This document shows positions 17,904 through 26,736 of a stretch of 49,462 bases of DNA, piece by piece. The notes below the pieces were generated by a model. The model was given only the letters and a program-made list of their open reading frames with translations. It was not told where the DNA came from and did no database searches. Made by a program: the position numbers and the translations under genes. The stretch covers positions 1-49,462 of the IMG/VR virus record IMGVR_UViG_3300047564_003525; one strand, given 5' to 3'. The stretch comes from a virus. Positions within the stretch are counted from its first letter, which is position 1. Every line of letters begins with the position of its first letter.

Positions 17904-18799
17904 TGGCTGTCTACCTCGGCACTTTTGGCAAGGTCACACTGAGGCGCAAGTCAGATCAGGGCGCGCTTGAGTCGGTGGTGAACCCATCAGACGTGAACGT
18001 ATCGCGCAAGCGGTTCTCGTTTGACTTTGACCAGGGCTACCTGATCACCGGCGATCAGATCGAGATAACCAGCACCAACGGCGCCACGCTTGCCTGGGTG
18101 GATGAGACTGGCTGGGCCAGCGGGACTAAGCAGTCAAACGGCAAGTGGTTTGTGAACGTCGATGAGCTTGGTGGAGTCAGGCTGTACTCCAGCTTTGCCA
18201 ACGCCGTGAACGGCGGTAGCGCCAATGCCATTGCAATGGATACGATCGCCACCGACATCCCAATTCGGGTGGTCATTGCCAACACGCAGAGGCGGACACT
18301 GGGCGCCATCACCAGCTATGAGCTGAGCACGCAGCGAGAAGCGGTGGACATCACCGCGTTGTCTGATCAGTTCCGCTCGCAGCTCTCGTCGTTGATGTCA
18401 GGCTCGGGCCGTCTCAGCTGTCAGTGGGACTACAAGGACTGCTGCGGCGGTGGCGAGTATGAAACGGCGCAATACCTGCTGCAGCTGGCGGTGCGCACTG
18501 AAGTCGGCAGCGAGTTCTCGGCGCAGCTGTTTCTCAAGACCGATAGCTACAACCCGAGCGGCGTGGCAGGCCAAGCCGATGATCAGATCTGGTATGAGGT
18601 CGATGGAGTCATCACCGGATCGGCGGTGCAATTTACGCCTGGCACGATCGTGGAGATGACGGCCGAGTTCATCACCACCGGCCCGATTCGCCTCAAGGTG
18701 AAGACCACCCCCGACAACAAGGTGCTGCAGGAGAACACCGACGACATCCTTCTGGATCAGGATGCCACTGCTAGCCTGCTGCAAGAGGCTGACGGGTAA
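17903..18799 (+). CDS. Tail-associated protein, hypothetical
   Basis: A 298-residue protein (MAVYLGTFGKVTLRRKSDQG ...). It contains FSFDFDQGYLITGDQIEITS, a Cys cluster (WDYKDCCGGGEYETAQYLLQ) and a C-terminal beta domain (AVQFTPGTIVEMTAEFITTG). It looks like a companion of the preceding tube-like protein, being coupled to it (TGATG) and similar in its C-terminal EI/AxFxxTG pattern. The function is unknown; a structural tail protein is the best inference. Confidence 0.62.
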   Translation: MAVYLGTFGKVTLRRKSDQGALESVVNPSDVNVSRKRFSFDFDQGYLITGDQIEITSTNGATLAWVDETGWASGTKQSNGKWFVNVDELGGVRLYSSFANAVNGGSANAIAMDTIATDIPIRVVIANTQRRTLGAITSYELSTQREAVDITALSDQFRSQLSSLMSGSGRLSCQWDYKDCCGGGEYETAQYLLQLAVRTEVGSEFSAQLFLKTDSYNPSGVAGQADDQIWYEVDGVITGSAVQFTPGTIVEMTAEFITTGPIRLKVKTTPDNKVLQENTDDILLDQDATASLLQEADG

Positions 18800-18811
18800 C
18801 ACGGAGCTGCT

Positions 18812-21565
18812 ATGGCGGATCTGAAGATTTCTGAACTCGCAGCCTTAGCCGGCGCCAACCTGGCAGCCGGCGACCTGCTGCCGATCGTTGACGTATCCGC
18901 CAGCGAAACCAAGAAGATCACCGTCACCGACTTGGTGGGCAATGCCACCACGTTGATTGCCGACGCAACGATCCCCGGCGCCAAGATCCTGTTTGGGTCT
19001 GGCTCGATCGCTGGCAGCAGCATTGCCACCGGCGGCATTGGCGCAACACAGCTGGCTGATGATGCTGTAACGGCCGCCAAGCTGGGCAATGAGTCCACCG
19101 TCGATCTCGTCACCACGCTGCCTGGCTCAGGCGCCTTCACGGGCCAGCTGGCGCTCGATACGGATGACCTAAAGGTCTACTGCTGGGATGGATCCAGCTG
19201 GCAGTCGATCAAGGCTGCGGGCTCGATCAACGCCGTTGTCGGCGGAACCTCCGGCATCGTCAACATCACCGTCAGCACCAGTGGTGACACGGTGACGATC
19301 AGCACCACGCTGGACAACACCAGCGCCGCTGCTCAATTCTTAGCTGGCCCTACCGCCAGCTCGGGCGCTGCCAGCTATCGGACCATTGCGGCGGGTGACC
19401 TGCCAACCGCCACAAGCGGTGCCAAGGGCGCTGTGCAGGTGAACGGTTCTGGCCTGACAATGAGCGGCGACACCGTTCAGATCGACAACACGGTGGCCGT
19501 CAACAACTCGGCCTATCACGTTGTCCAGTACACCGCCAAAGGCCTGGTGACTGCCGGCCGCACTGTTCAGCCAGGTGACCTGCCACTGGCTGGCGCCAGC
19601 AGCGTTGGCGGCGTCTATCCCGGCAGCGGCCTCAGCGTGGCCGTTGATGGCCAGCTCAACCACACCAACACAGTCGCCACTGGCACCTACACCAAGCTGA
19701 CTGTCGATGCACAAGGCCACGTCACCGCCGGCGCGTCGCTGGTGGCTGGCGACATCCCCGAGATCAGCACCGACAAACTGACCAGCGGCTTCTTGCCAGC
19801 TGATCGCATTGCCAGCGACGCCGTGACTGGCGCCAAGCTGGCAAATAGCTCCACAGCTCAATTCGGCGCCTCGCAGCCAGTAGCTGAGTACACCGGCCAG
19901 CTGTACTTCAACTCGCTGACCCGCGACATCTACATCTGGGACGGCAACGTCTGGCAGCCCATCGGTATCTCGGTGGGTGAGATCGTTTTCGCCGGCACCT
20001 ATGACGCCAGCACAAACCTGGTCGCCAGCGTCACCAGTGATGGCACTGCTGTTGGCTTGAGCATTGGCCAAGCGCTACCTGCTGCTGCTGCTGCAAACAA
20101 CCGCTACTACTTGGTGGTGGCCGAAGCTGGCACTGGCACCTCGCCGGCTCCGACCGTTGCGCTGAGCCCGCCAGACATCATCCTGTCCAACGGCAACGCA
20201 TGGACCGAGATCGACGTGTCGCAGACGATCACGTCGCAGGTGGCCAGCAACGTGTCGGTGACGCCAACTGGCGGCATCAGTAGCACCAACGTTCAAGCGG
20301 CACTAGAGGAGCTGGACACTGAAAAGCTGCCTACAGCTGGCGGCACGATGAGCGGCGAGCTGCTGATCGGCATTGCTGGCAGCCTTGCCTTTGAGGGCAG
20401 CACCGCAAACGCTTACGAGACCTACCTGGCGGTGGTCGATCCGACTGCCGACCGCACAATCACGTTCCCAGACGTGAGCGGCACGGTGATCACCACCGGC
20501 GACACCGGCACCGTCACCAACGCGATGCTGGCGACGATCAGCACAGCAGACAAGGTTTCGCTGTCGGCGCTCAACATCGACGGCGGCACCGACATCGGCG
20601 CAGCGCTGGCCGACGCGGACCTGTTCATCGTTGACGACGGCGGCGCTGGCACCAACCGCAAAGCAGCAGCTACGCGGATCACCGATTACGCCTTCGGCAA
20701 GGTCTCCGGTGACATCACGATCACCAGCGGCGGCACCGCCGCGATCGGCAGCGGCGTGATCGTCAACGCTGACGTGAACGCCTCGGCGGCGATTGCAGGC
20801 ACCAAGATCAGCCCAGACTTCGGATCGCAGGACATCGCGACCACCGGCAAGGCGGCAGTCGGCGGCGCAGGTCGCGCTGTGGGTGGTGCGGTTGTCCCGC
20901 AGGTGGCGATCGAGACGCTCGGCCAAGGCTTTGCCTGCGTCCGCAACAGCGCTGACACATCCGGCGGCATCATCGCGCTGGGCAAGAGCCGGGGCACCAG
21001 CACTGGCGCCGTGACCGCGGTGCAGCTCGACGACATCCTGGGCGAGATCCGCTTCGCTGGTGCTAACGGCACCGACATGACCAGCGTCGGCGCTCACATT
21101 CGGGCGCTGGTCGATGGCGAGGTCGGCACTGCTGGCGACACGACCGACATGCCGACACGGCTGGTGTTCAGCACCACGCCGGATGGATCGGCAACGGCCT
21201 CGCAGCGGCTGGCGATTGCCTCGACTGGTCGCGTCACGGTGACGAACAGCGTGGTTGGCACGCCGACATCGCTGGTGGATGGAGCAACGATCACCCCGGA
21301 CTTTGCTGAGGCTTCCAACTGGACGCTGACCATCGGCGGCAACCGCACACTGGCTAACCCGACGAACCTGACGGCCGGCCAGAGCGGCACGATCGTGATC
21401 ACCAACAGCGGCGGCAACCGGACGCTCGCTTATGGCAGCTACTGGAAGTTTCCGGGCGGCACTGCGCCTACACTGACCACGACCGCCAGCGCGGTAGACG
21501 TGATCGCCTACTACGTTGAATCGGCCACCCGCATCACCGCCCGCATGATCTCGGACGTGAAATGA
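18812..21565 (+). CDS. Tail fibre protein
   Basis: A 917-residue fibre beginning MADLKISELAALAGANLAAG DLLPIVDVSASETKKIT, the characteristic attachment sequence of cyanophage-type tail fibres. It is built from repeating modules (VAGDIPEISTDKLTSG, FTGQLALDTDDLKVYCWDGS SWQSI, LYFNSLTRDIYIWDGNVWQP I) and ends with SGTIVITNSGGNRTLAYGSY WKFPGGTAPTLT, a fibre C-terminal domain type. Composition is rich in Gly/Thr/Ala/Ser with no Cys-based enzymes. Role: host contact. Its stop overlaps the next start (ATGA). Confidence 0.85.
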   Translation: MADLKISELAALAGANLAAGDLLPIVDVSASETKKITVTDLVGNATTLIADATIPGAKILFGSGSIAGSSIATGGIGATQLADDAVTAAKLGNESTVDLVTTLPGSGAFTGQLALDTDDLKVYCWDGSSWQSIKAAGSINAVVGGTSGIVNITVSTSGDTVTISTTLDNTSAAAQFLAGPTASSGAASYRTIAAGDLPTATSGAKGAVQVNGSGLTMSGDTVQIDNTVAVNNSAYHVVQYTAKGLVTAGRTVQPGDLPLAGASSVGGVYPGSGLSVAVDGQLNHTNTVATGTYTKLTVDAQGHVTAGASLVAGDIPEISTDKLTSGFLPADRIASDAVTGAKLANSSTAQFGASQPVAEYTGQLYFNSLTRDIYIWDGNVWQPIGISVGEIVFAGTYDASTNLVASVTSDGTAVGLSIGQALPAAAAANNRYYLVVAEAGTGTSPAPTVALSPPDIILSNGNAWTEIDVSQTITSQVASNVSVTPTGGISSTNVQAALEELDTEKLPTAGGTMSGELLIGIAGSLAFEGSTANAYETYLAVVDPTADRTITFPDVSGTVITTGDTGTVTNAMLATISTADKVSLSALNIDGGTDIGAALADADLFIVDDGGAGTNRKAAATRITDYAFGKVSGDITITSGGTAAIGSGVIVNADVNASAAIAGTKISPDFGSQDIATTGKAAVGGAGRAVGGAVVPQVAIETLGQGFACVRNSADTSGGIIALGKSRGTSTGAVTAVQLDDILGEIRFAGANGTDMTSVGAHIRALVDGEVGTAGDTTDMPTRLVFSTTPDGSATASQRLAIASTGRVTVTNSVVGTPTSLVDGATITPDFAEASNWTLTIGGNRTLANPTNLTAGQSGTIVITNSGGNRTLAYGSYWKFPGGTAPTLTTTASAVDVIAYYVESATRITARMISDVK

Positions 21566-23952
21566 GCCTGATCAATAACAGCCTGCTGCTGGGTGCTGAT
21601 GCTGCTGCTGGCGGCTACCAGATCCAAAGGTCGCTGCGGTTCAACTCAGCCGACTCGGCGTACCTCAGCCGCACGTTTGGTACACCCACAACGCAAGGCA
21701 CATTTACTTGGGCAGGATGGGTCAAACTTGCGGCACTAGGTACAACGCGCCACCTGTTTGGAGTATCGACCAATCACAGTTTCGGATTTACGTCAGGTGA
21801 TGCGCTGAACCTGACCTTTGGTGGCACAAGTGCGCTGACCACTACTGCGCTATTCCGCGACCCAAGCGCCTGGTATCACATTGTCTGGAAGCAAAGCGGC
21901 ACGTCCCACACCATTTATGTCAACAACGTAAGCGTTGGCACAGCCACGGCGACCAGCAGTGTCTTCAATACGGCTGTTGCACATCAGCTTGGAGCTGCCA
22001 ACACCGCCAACTACTTCAACGGCTACCTCGCCGACATCCACTTCATCGACGGTCAGGCGCTAGACCCCACCAGCTTCGGTGAATTCGACGCTGACGGCAT
22101 TTGGCAACCCAAGGCGTACAGCGGCAGCTACGGGACCAACGGGTTCAAGCTCGACTTCGCGGATAACGCATCAACCACCACTATCGGCTACGACGCCGCT
22201 GGATCCAACGATTGGACTGCCACCAACCTCAGCGTCACGGCAGGCAGCGGCAACGATTCGCTCGTCGATAGCCCCACCAACTACGGCACCGACACCGGAG
22301 CAGGCGGGGAGGTGAGGGGGAATTACTGCACGTTGAATCCGCTTAGCAACAATTTGACAACACAGGCAGATATTCAAAATGGGGCGCTAGAGATCGTCCC
22401 AGCTGCTAGCTACGGAGCGTCTATTACTCAGGGAGCAAATTGCACGATCGGCGTTTCGTCTGGCAAATGGTACTTCGAAGGAAGCCCTGTTCTTTTTGCT
22501 GGAACCGGAAACCAAAGCTCGTTTGGCTGGACTCAAAGCGTTTCGCCAGCCGGTACGTTTTACGCCAACACCAAAACAAGTTCCATTGGTGTTCTCTGCG
22601 ACAACTTTGGGGGTGTATCTAATTTTAAAACTAACGGTGTCAGCGCATCACTAGCAAACGATACAAGCCTTGCTCTTGGTGCTGCGTCAGGAGACGTATT
22701 TCAAATTGCTATTGATTTCGATGCAGCAAAAATCTGGATTGGCAGAAACGGAACTTGGTACAACTCCGGCAACCCTGCAGCCGGGACAAACGCAACTTCA
22801 ACGTTTACCAATTCCGGGGCCAACTGGGTTCCGTGGATTGAAAATGCTTCTTACATAGGCAACAGGAACAAAACAGTCGCCAACTTCGGCCAACGCCCCT
22901 TCGCCTACACGGCTCCTAGCGGCTTCAAGGCGCTCTGTACGGCCAACCTGCCCACGCCCACCATCACCAAAGGCAGCAGCGTGATGGACGTGGTGACGTA
23001 CACCGGCACTGGCGCCACGCTGACCCCCACTAGCACCCTTGGCTTCAGCCCGGATCTGGTGTGGATCAAGGGTCGCTCTGGTGCCACTGATCACGCGATC
23101 TACGACGCTGTGCGTGGAACAACAAAGCAGCTTGAGAGCAACACCACCACCGACGAAACCACTGAATCAACTGGGCTCACCGCCTTCAACAGCAACGGCT
23201 TTACGGTGGGGGCTTTGGCTCAAGTCAACACCAGCACCGCCACCTATGCGGCCTGGTGCTGGGACGAGAGCGTATCGGCAGGCTTCGACATCGTGACCTA
23301 TACAGGCAACGGTTCGGCCCGGACCATCGCCCACAGCCTCGGCGTGGCGCCGTCGCTGATCATCGTCAAGGCACGCACTACTGCCGGCACCGATCAAGGC
23401 TGGCCTGTGTACCACGCCGCCAACACCAGCGACCCGAAGACGGACTACCTGCTGCTCAACAGTGGCGCCGCAACCGCTGACCTTGATACGGTCTGGAATG
23501 ACACGGCACCTACGTCATCGGTATTCAGCGTTGGCACCAATGCGTTGGTCAACGCCAACAGTGATACTTATTTGGCGTATCTCTGGGCCCCAGTCTCCGG
23601 CTACAGCGCGTTCGGCAGCTACACCGGCAACGGCAGCGCGGATGGGCCGTTTGTGTATCTGGGCTTCCGGCCAAGGTGGGTGATGGTAAAGATTTCAAGC
23701 GGAGATACTGCAAACTGGGTCATCTATGATTCCAGTCGGGGCGATTTCAACTTAAACAGCAAAAAGTTAGCTGCAAACCTTTCCGTTAGTGAAAACGACG
23801 GATCCAACTTAGGGGACGACACTGTTGGTTTGGACTTTCTGTCTAACGGATTCAAGATCAGAACAACGGGGGCAAACCACAACACCAACGCCGCCACCTA
23901 CGTCTACGCCGCCTTTGCCGAAAACCCATTCTCCCTGGCCCGCGCCAGGTAA
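21562..23952 (+). CDS. Tail fibre/lectin-like receptor-binding protein
   Basis: A 796-residue protein. Residues about 20-170 form a LamG/concanavalin A-like lectin domain (LRFNSADSAYLSRTFGTPTT ... WYHIVWKQSGTSHTIYVNNV) ending in GYLADIHFIDGQALDPTSFG. The middle (about 270-450) looks SPRY-like (SSGKWYFEGSPVLFAGTGNQ ... WIGRNGTWYNSGNPAAGTNA). The C-terminal half holds three related repeats of the form VVTYTGTGA...LGFSPDLVWIKGRSG (also DIVTYTGNGSARTIAHSLGV and SAFGSYTGNGSADGPFVYLG) of a cyanophage fibre family. These are carbohydrate-binding folds, so a role in binding host surface glycans is likely. The middle of the gene is more AT-rich than its neighbours, a hint of module exchange. Confidence 0.83.
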   Translation: MSLINNSLLLGADAAAGGYQIQRSLRFNSADSAYLSRTFGTPTTQGTFTWAGWVKLAALGTTRHLFGVSTNHSFGFTSGDALNLTFGGTSALTTTALFRDPSAWYHIVWKQSGTSHTIYVNNVSVGTATATSSVFNTAVAHQLGAANTANYFNGYLADIHFIDGQALDPTSFGEFDADGIWQPKAYSGSYGTNGFKLDFADNASTTTIGYDAAGSNDWTATNLSVTAGSGNDSLVDSPTNYGTDTGAGGEVRGNYCTLNPLSNNLTTQADIQNGALEIVPAASYGASITQGANCTIGVSSGKWYFEGSPVLFAGTGNQSSFGWTQSVSPAGTFYANTKTSSIGVLCDNFGGVSNFKTNGVSASLANDTSLALGAASGDVFQIAIDFDAAKIWIGRNGTWYNSGNPAAGTNATSTFTNSGANWVPWIENASYIGNRNKTVANFGQRPFAYTAPSGFKALCTANLPTPTITKGSSVMDVVTYTGTGATLTPTSTLGFSPDLVWIKGRSGATDHAIYDAVRGTTKQLESNTTTDETTESTGLTAFNSNGFTVGALAQVNTSTATYAAWCWDESVSAGFDIVTYTGNGSARTIAHSLGVAPSLIIVKARTTAGTDQGWPVYHAANTSDPKTDYLLLNSGAATADLDTVWNDTAPTSSVFSVGTNALVNANSDTYLAYLWAPVSGYSAFGSYTGNGSADGPFVYLGFRPRWVMVKISSGDTANWVIYDSSRGDFNLNSKKLAANLSVSENDGSNLGDDTVGLDFLSNGFKIRTTGANHNTNAATYVYAAFAENPFSLARAR

Positions 23953-23966
23953 CACGGAGCAGACCC

Positions 23967-24458
23967 ATGTTTATTCTCGATGGGCGCCCGCTGGCGCCAG
24001 ACACCGCCTTCACCCACGAAGGCATCCAATACCCTGCCAATTTTCTCCGCCTCGCTTCTCCTCAGGAACGCGCAGCCATCGGCATCACCGAAGAACCCGA
24101 CCCCGCCTTCTACGACCAGCGCTTCTACTGGGGCCCTGACCTGCCGAAGGACCATGCCCAGCTGGTTGAGCAGTGGACCCAGCAGACCCGCACCACCGCC
24201 GGCACCCTGCTCGCGCCCAGTGACTGGCTGGTGATCCGCGAACTGGACAACGGTACCGTTGTGCCCGATGCTTGGCGCACCTGGCGTGAGTCAATCCGCA
24301 CCGCCACTGGCGAAAAAGTCGCGGCAATCGAACAAACTGCTGACACCGATGTGCTGGCGGCCTACATTACGGGCGCCGACTACTCCGCCTGGCCCCTTGA
24401 TCCCAACGCTCCTGCTAGCCCTGCTCCTGCTGATGGGCTGGAGCCTGCTGGCAATTAA
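23967..24458 (+). CDS. Fibre-adjacent protein, possible fibre assembly factor
   Basis: A 163-residue protein (MFILDGRPLAPDTAFTHEGI QYPANFLRLAS). It has a Pro/Trp-rich middle (LLAPSDWLVIRELDNGTVVP) and a helix (TWRESIRTATGEKVAAIEQT) resembling the small tail fibre assembly proteins that follow fibre genes. Position supports this; no experimental family is certain. GGAG precedes the start by about eight bases. Confidence 0.62.
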   Translation: MFILDGRPLAPDTAFTHEGIQYPANFLRLASPQERAAIGITEEPDPAFYDQRFYWGPDLPKDHAQLVEQWTQQTRTTAGTLLAPSDWLVIRELDNGTVVPDAWRTWRESIRTATGEKVAAIEQTADTDVLAAYITGADYSAWPLDPNAPASPAPADGLEPAGN

Positions 24459-24476
24459 CCCTCGCACCGACGACTG

Positions 24477-24629
24477 ATGGCAGTCAAAGCCAAGGCTGGC
24501 GCCGCTCGGATCGAGCATCAGCCCGGCCCGCCGAAGAAGACCCGCCAGGGCCGGAGCCTGCGCACCAAGCTCAGCGGCACCAGCCGCAATCCGCAGCGCA
24601 AGCGGCGTTACCGCGGTCAAGGCCGGTAA
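24477..24629 (+). CDS. Small Arg/Lys-rich protein
   Basis: A 50-residue, strongly basic protein (MAVKAKAGAARIEHQPGPPK ... ending RKRRYRGQGR). Small basic proteins of this pattern ending in YRGQG are frequent in cyanophages near fibre and lysis genes, with no known role. The final base of its stop is the first base of the next ATG (TAATG), so translation is coupled. Confidence 0.65.
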   Translation: MAVKAKAGAARIEHQPGPPKKTRQGRSLRTKLSGTSRNPQRKRRYRGQGR

Positions 24630-24772
24630 TGGATGCCCAAACGAGGGACAACTGGCGGAAGGTCAAGGAAGCCCTTGAGAAGGCGGGAAAAACCGACAAC
24701 CACTACTACAGGCGCGCCCTTGCCATCCTCGCCACCGGCCGCGATCCTTTCGACAGCGTGTTGCCTCGGTAG
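24629..24772 (+). CDS. Small hypothetical protein
   Basis: A 47-residue protein (MDAQTRDNWRKVKEALEKAG ...) made of two short helices, with RRALAILATGRDPFDSVLPR at the end. It overlaps the previous gene by one base. Similar small proteins occur in cyanophages next to the basic protein above; the function is unknown. Confidence 0.6.
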   Translation: MDAQTRDNWRKVKEALEKAGKTDNHYYRRALAILATGRDPFDSVLPR

Positions 24773-24796
24773 CATCGTCCAGTCGAAGGAAGCGGT

Positions 24797-25066
24797 ATGG
24801 AGCCTCAGGTGTCTCACAACGACATCTACCGCGAGCTCGGTGAGCTCAAGGGCATGATGTCTGCCCTGATCCTTCGTACTGAGAAGGATGACGACGACAA
24901 GAAAGACATTTTCAGGCGCATTGGCACCCTCGAGACCCGCATGGGTCAGGTGGTCCTCGCCGCAGTGATCGCCAGCTTGGTGTTGCCCCCGCTCGCTTCA
25001 TTTGTCGGCCAGCACTTCCAGCTCAACTTGCGCCCCACTGCTGCTGTTGTTGGCAGGCAGGGCTAA
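24797..25066 (+). CDS. Putative holin-like membrane protein
   Basis: An 89-residue protein. A charged helix with coiled-coil character (residues 5-48, EKDDDDKKDIFRRIGTLETR) is followed by one transmembrane segment (VVLAAVIASLVLPPLASFVG) and a short tail. It lies upstream of the lysin genes. Single-span proteins with an N-terminal coiled coil in this position are often annotated as holin or lysis-accessory proteins. The assignment is by context and topology only. Confidence 0.62.
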   Translation: MEPQVSHNDIYRELGELKGMMSALILRTEKDDDDKKDIFRRIGTLETRMGQVVLAAVIASLVLPPLASFVGQHFQLNLRPTAAVVGRQG

Positions 25067-25083
25067 CCTGAAAGGACACTTCA

Positions 25084-25230
25084 TTGCCCAACATGGACCC
25101 CACCACCATTGCCGTCATCGCCGTCATCGTTGCCGCAGGCTCTGAAATCATTGCTCTGTTGCCCATCCGCTCCAACAGCTGGGTGCAGCTGATCGTCAAG
25201 GCGCTGAAGATCGCTTTCCCAAAGCGCTGA
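25084..25230 (+). CDS. Small membrane protein, possible holin or antiholin
   Basis: A 48-residue protein from a TTG at 25084, chosen because AAAGGA (25071-25076) sits seven bases upstream; an in-frame ATG at 25093 gives a 45-residue form. One transmembrane helix (TTIAVIAVIVAAGSEIIALL) is followed by an amphipathic, basic C-terminus ending FPKR. It is a typical small cyanophage membrane protein beside lysis genes. The sequence TTTCCCA at 25215-25221, in phase as T TTC CCA, just precedes the stop and could permit a -1 slip into the following open frame. Confidence 0.6.
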   Translation: MPNMDPTTIAVIAVIVAAGSEIIALLPIRSNSWVQLIVKALKIAFPKR

Positions 25231-25256
25231 AGCGGGACGCGGAAATTCGCATTCAG

Positions 25257-25409
25257 GTGACCGACGCCATCGAGCAGTGGCACGCAACACAGCCACCCTC
25301 GATGCCGCGCCCTGAAATCATTCATCACCCTGTCGACCCGCAGCTTCAGACTGGCGAAAGTGCCCTGCTTGGTGGCGCCCTTGAAATCAAATCCCCATGG
25401 CGAGACTGA
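25257..25409 (+). CDS. Small hypothetical protein or frameshift extension
   Basis: A 50-residue frame with a GTG start at 25257 (VTDAIEQWHATQPPSMPRPE ...), ending TGA 25407-25409 and overlapping the next gene by 13 bases. Coding-like sequence (ALKRDAEIRIQ) extends upstream in the same frame to within the previous gene, where no start codon exists. It may therefore be expressed as a -1 frameshift extension of the small membrane protein. The product is soluble and Pro-rich; no family is recognised. Confidence 0.45.
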   Translation: MTDAIEQWHATQPPSMPRPEIIHHPVDPQLQTGESALLGGALEIKSPWRD

Positions 25410-26095
25410 TTGAACACGTCAAGCACACCGACCTGACGCTGAGCCATCACGTCGCGTTTTGGAACGCGGTGGAGGATGCCCTGCCGCCAGCGTCCCTAGC
25501 GCCTGACGGCGCGCTGGGCAGCATCTGGAAGGCAGCTGTTAAGCCCAAGCCTGCAGCGCCCACCAACCCGCTTAAGGTGCCCTATTACAGCCAGCGGGAC
25601 TCCGGCACCCAGCATGCAAGCCGCATGTGCTTCTCCTCGAGCTGCGCAATGCTGCTTGAGACCTTGAAGCCCGGCACGCTTGCTGGCTCAAACGGCGACG
25701 ATGTCTACCTCGGCCGGGTGTTCAAGTACGGCGACACCACCGACAGCCAGGCACAGATTAAGGCGCTGGCCAGCTTTGGCATCAAGGCTCGTTTTACGAC
25801 CGCCGGCAATTTCGGGTTGATCGAGAAGCAGATCAAGGCTGGCATTCCGGTGCCGATGGGCTTCCTTCACAAAGGCCCTGTCGGCAATCCAGTCGGCGGT
25901 GGTCACTGGCTTACCGCGATCGGCTTTAACCGGACAGCCATCATCGTCAACGACCCCTACGGTGACCTTGACCTAGTCAATGGCACCTACATCAGCAACA
26001 AGGGCGCTGGCCTCAGCTACAGCCGCAAGAACTTTGGCCCCCGCTGGATGCCTGACGGCCCCAACACCGGCTGGTGCATCATCGCAGAGAGGTAA
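25397..26095 (+). CDS. C39-like peptidase, probable endolysin or virion lysin
   Basis: A 232-residue protein. The first 55 residues are a linker-like N-terminus; the rest resembles the peptidase C39-like family. VPYYSQRDSGTQHASRMCFS SSCAMLL supplies the Cys (C78), GGGHWLTAIGF the His (H170) and VNDPYGD the Asp (D186), in the order of papain-fold peptidoglycan endopeptidases. No signal peptide is visible, so release would need a holin. Its place between membrane proteins and a muramidase gene supports a role in host lysis, cutting the peptide stems of peptidoglycan. Confidence 0.75.
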   Translation: MARLIEHVKHTDLTLSHHVAFWNAVEDALPPASLAPDGALGSIWKAAVKPKPAAPTNPLKVPYYSQRDSGTQHASRMCFSSSCAMLLETLKPGTLAGSNGDDVYLGRVFKYGDTTDSQAQIKALASFGIKARFTTAGNFGLIEKQIKAGIPVPMGFLHKGPVGNPVGGGHWLTAIGFNRTAIIVNDPYGDLDLVNGTYISNKGAGLSYSRKNFGPRWMPDGPNTGWCIIAER

Positions 26096-26101
26096 TGAGC
26101 A

Positions 26102-26533
26102 ATGCCAGACCGCCAGAAGATGATCCAGCAGCTCCGCCTACATGAAGGCGAGCGGCTAAAGCCCTACCGCTGCACGGCCGGCAAGCTGACGATCGGCGTC
26201 GGCCGCAACCTTGAGGACCGCGGCATCACCGCCGAAGAGTCCGCCTACCTGCTAAATAACGACATCGATCGGGAATGGAAGAACCTGACGACGGCCCTGC
26301 CATGGGTGACTGGGCTGAGCGATGTGCGGCAGCGTGTGCTGCTCGACATGGCCTTCAATCTCGGAATCGCTGGCCTGCTCCAGTTCAAGAACACCCTGGC
26401 GACCATCCAGCGGGGCGAGTACGAGCGAGCGGCGAGCATGATGCTGGACAGCCTGTGGGCCCGGCAGGTAGGGACCAGGGCGACTCGCCTGGCGGCGATG
26501 ATGAAGACGGGCACCGATGGACGGACCCGGTAA
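26102..26533 (+). CDS. GH24 muramidase (T4-type lysozyme family endolysin)
   Basis: A 143-residue lysozyme of the GH24 family (LRLHEGERLKPYRCTAGKLT IGVGRNL). E15, C24 and T30 have the spacing of T4 lysozyme E11-D20-T26. The Asp-to-Cys change is common in this subfamily. The C-terminus contains the usual WARQVGTRATRLAAMMKTG. It hydrolyses the glycan backbone of peptidoglycan. It starts six bases after the C39-like peptidase gene, forming a two-enzyme lysis cassette. It lacks an N-terminal membrane or signal-anchor segment. Confidence 0.88.
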   Translation: MPDRQKMIQQLRLHEGERLKPYRCTAGKLTIGVGRNLEDRGITAEESAYLLNNDIDREWKNLTTALPWVTGLSDVRQRVLLDMAFNLGIAGLLQFKNTLATIQRGEYERAASMMLDSLWARQVGTRATRLAAMMKTGTDGRTR

Positions 26534-26592
26534 ACCGCAAGATCGAGCCCGGCCTGTGGAAGCTGTTCGATCCGGCCCGCGGCACGATCTGG

Positions 26593-26736
26593 ATGGGCTG
26601 CTGGGGTAATTACACCGTGAGCACGCACTACGAGGCGTTTGCACGGCTCTGGCTGGCCCGGGTGCAGTCGCAAAACGTAATCTCGGACCCCGCAGGTGGC
26701 GGGTACGCTGAGGCCGCCGACAGTCCGACCCAGTGA
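26593..26736 (+). CDS. Small protein of uncertain start downstream of lysozyme
   Basis: From ATG 26593 the frame encodes MGCWGNYTVSTHYEAFARLW ..., 47 residues to TGA 26734-26736, whose first two bases overlap the GTG of the next gene (GTGA). Protein-like sequence continues upstream in the same frame (NRKIEPGLWKLFDPARGTIW) to about 26520 without any standard start codon, overlapping the lysozyme end. Either a non-standard start, a -1 frameshift from the lysozyme, or a lost start could explain this. The function is unknown. Confidence 0.45.
   Translation: MGCWGNYTVSTHYEAFARLWLARVQSQNVISDPAGGGYAEAADSPTQ

Noticed and set aside
20303-21097. - strand frame of 264 codons opposite the tail fibre gene
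   Set aside because: Antisense shadow of a Gly/Ala/Thr-rich fibre gene; His/Ala/Gly-biased with no domain.
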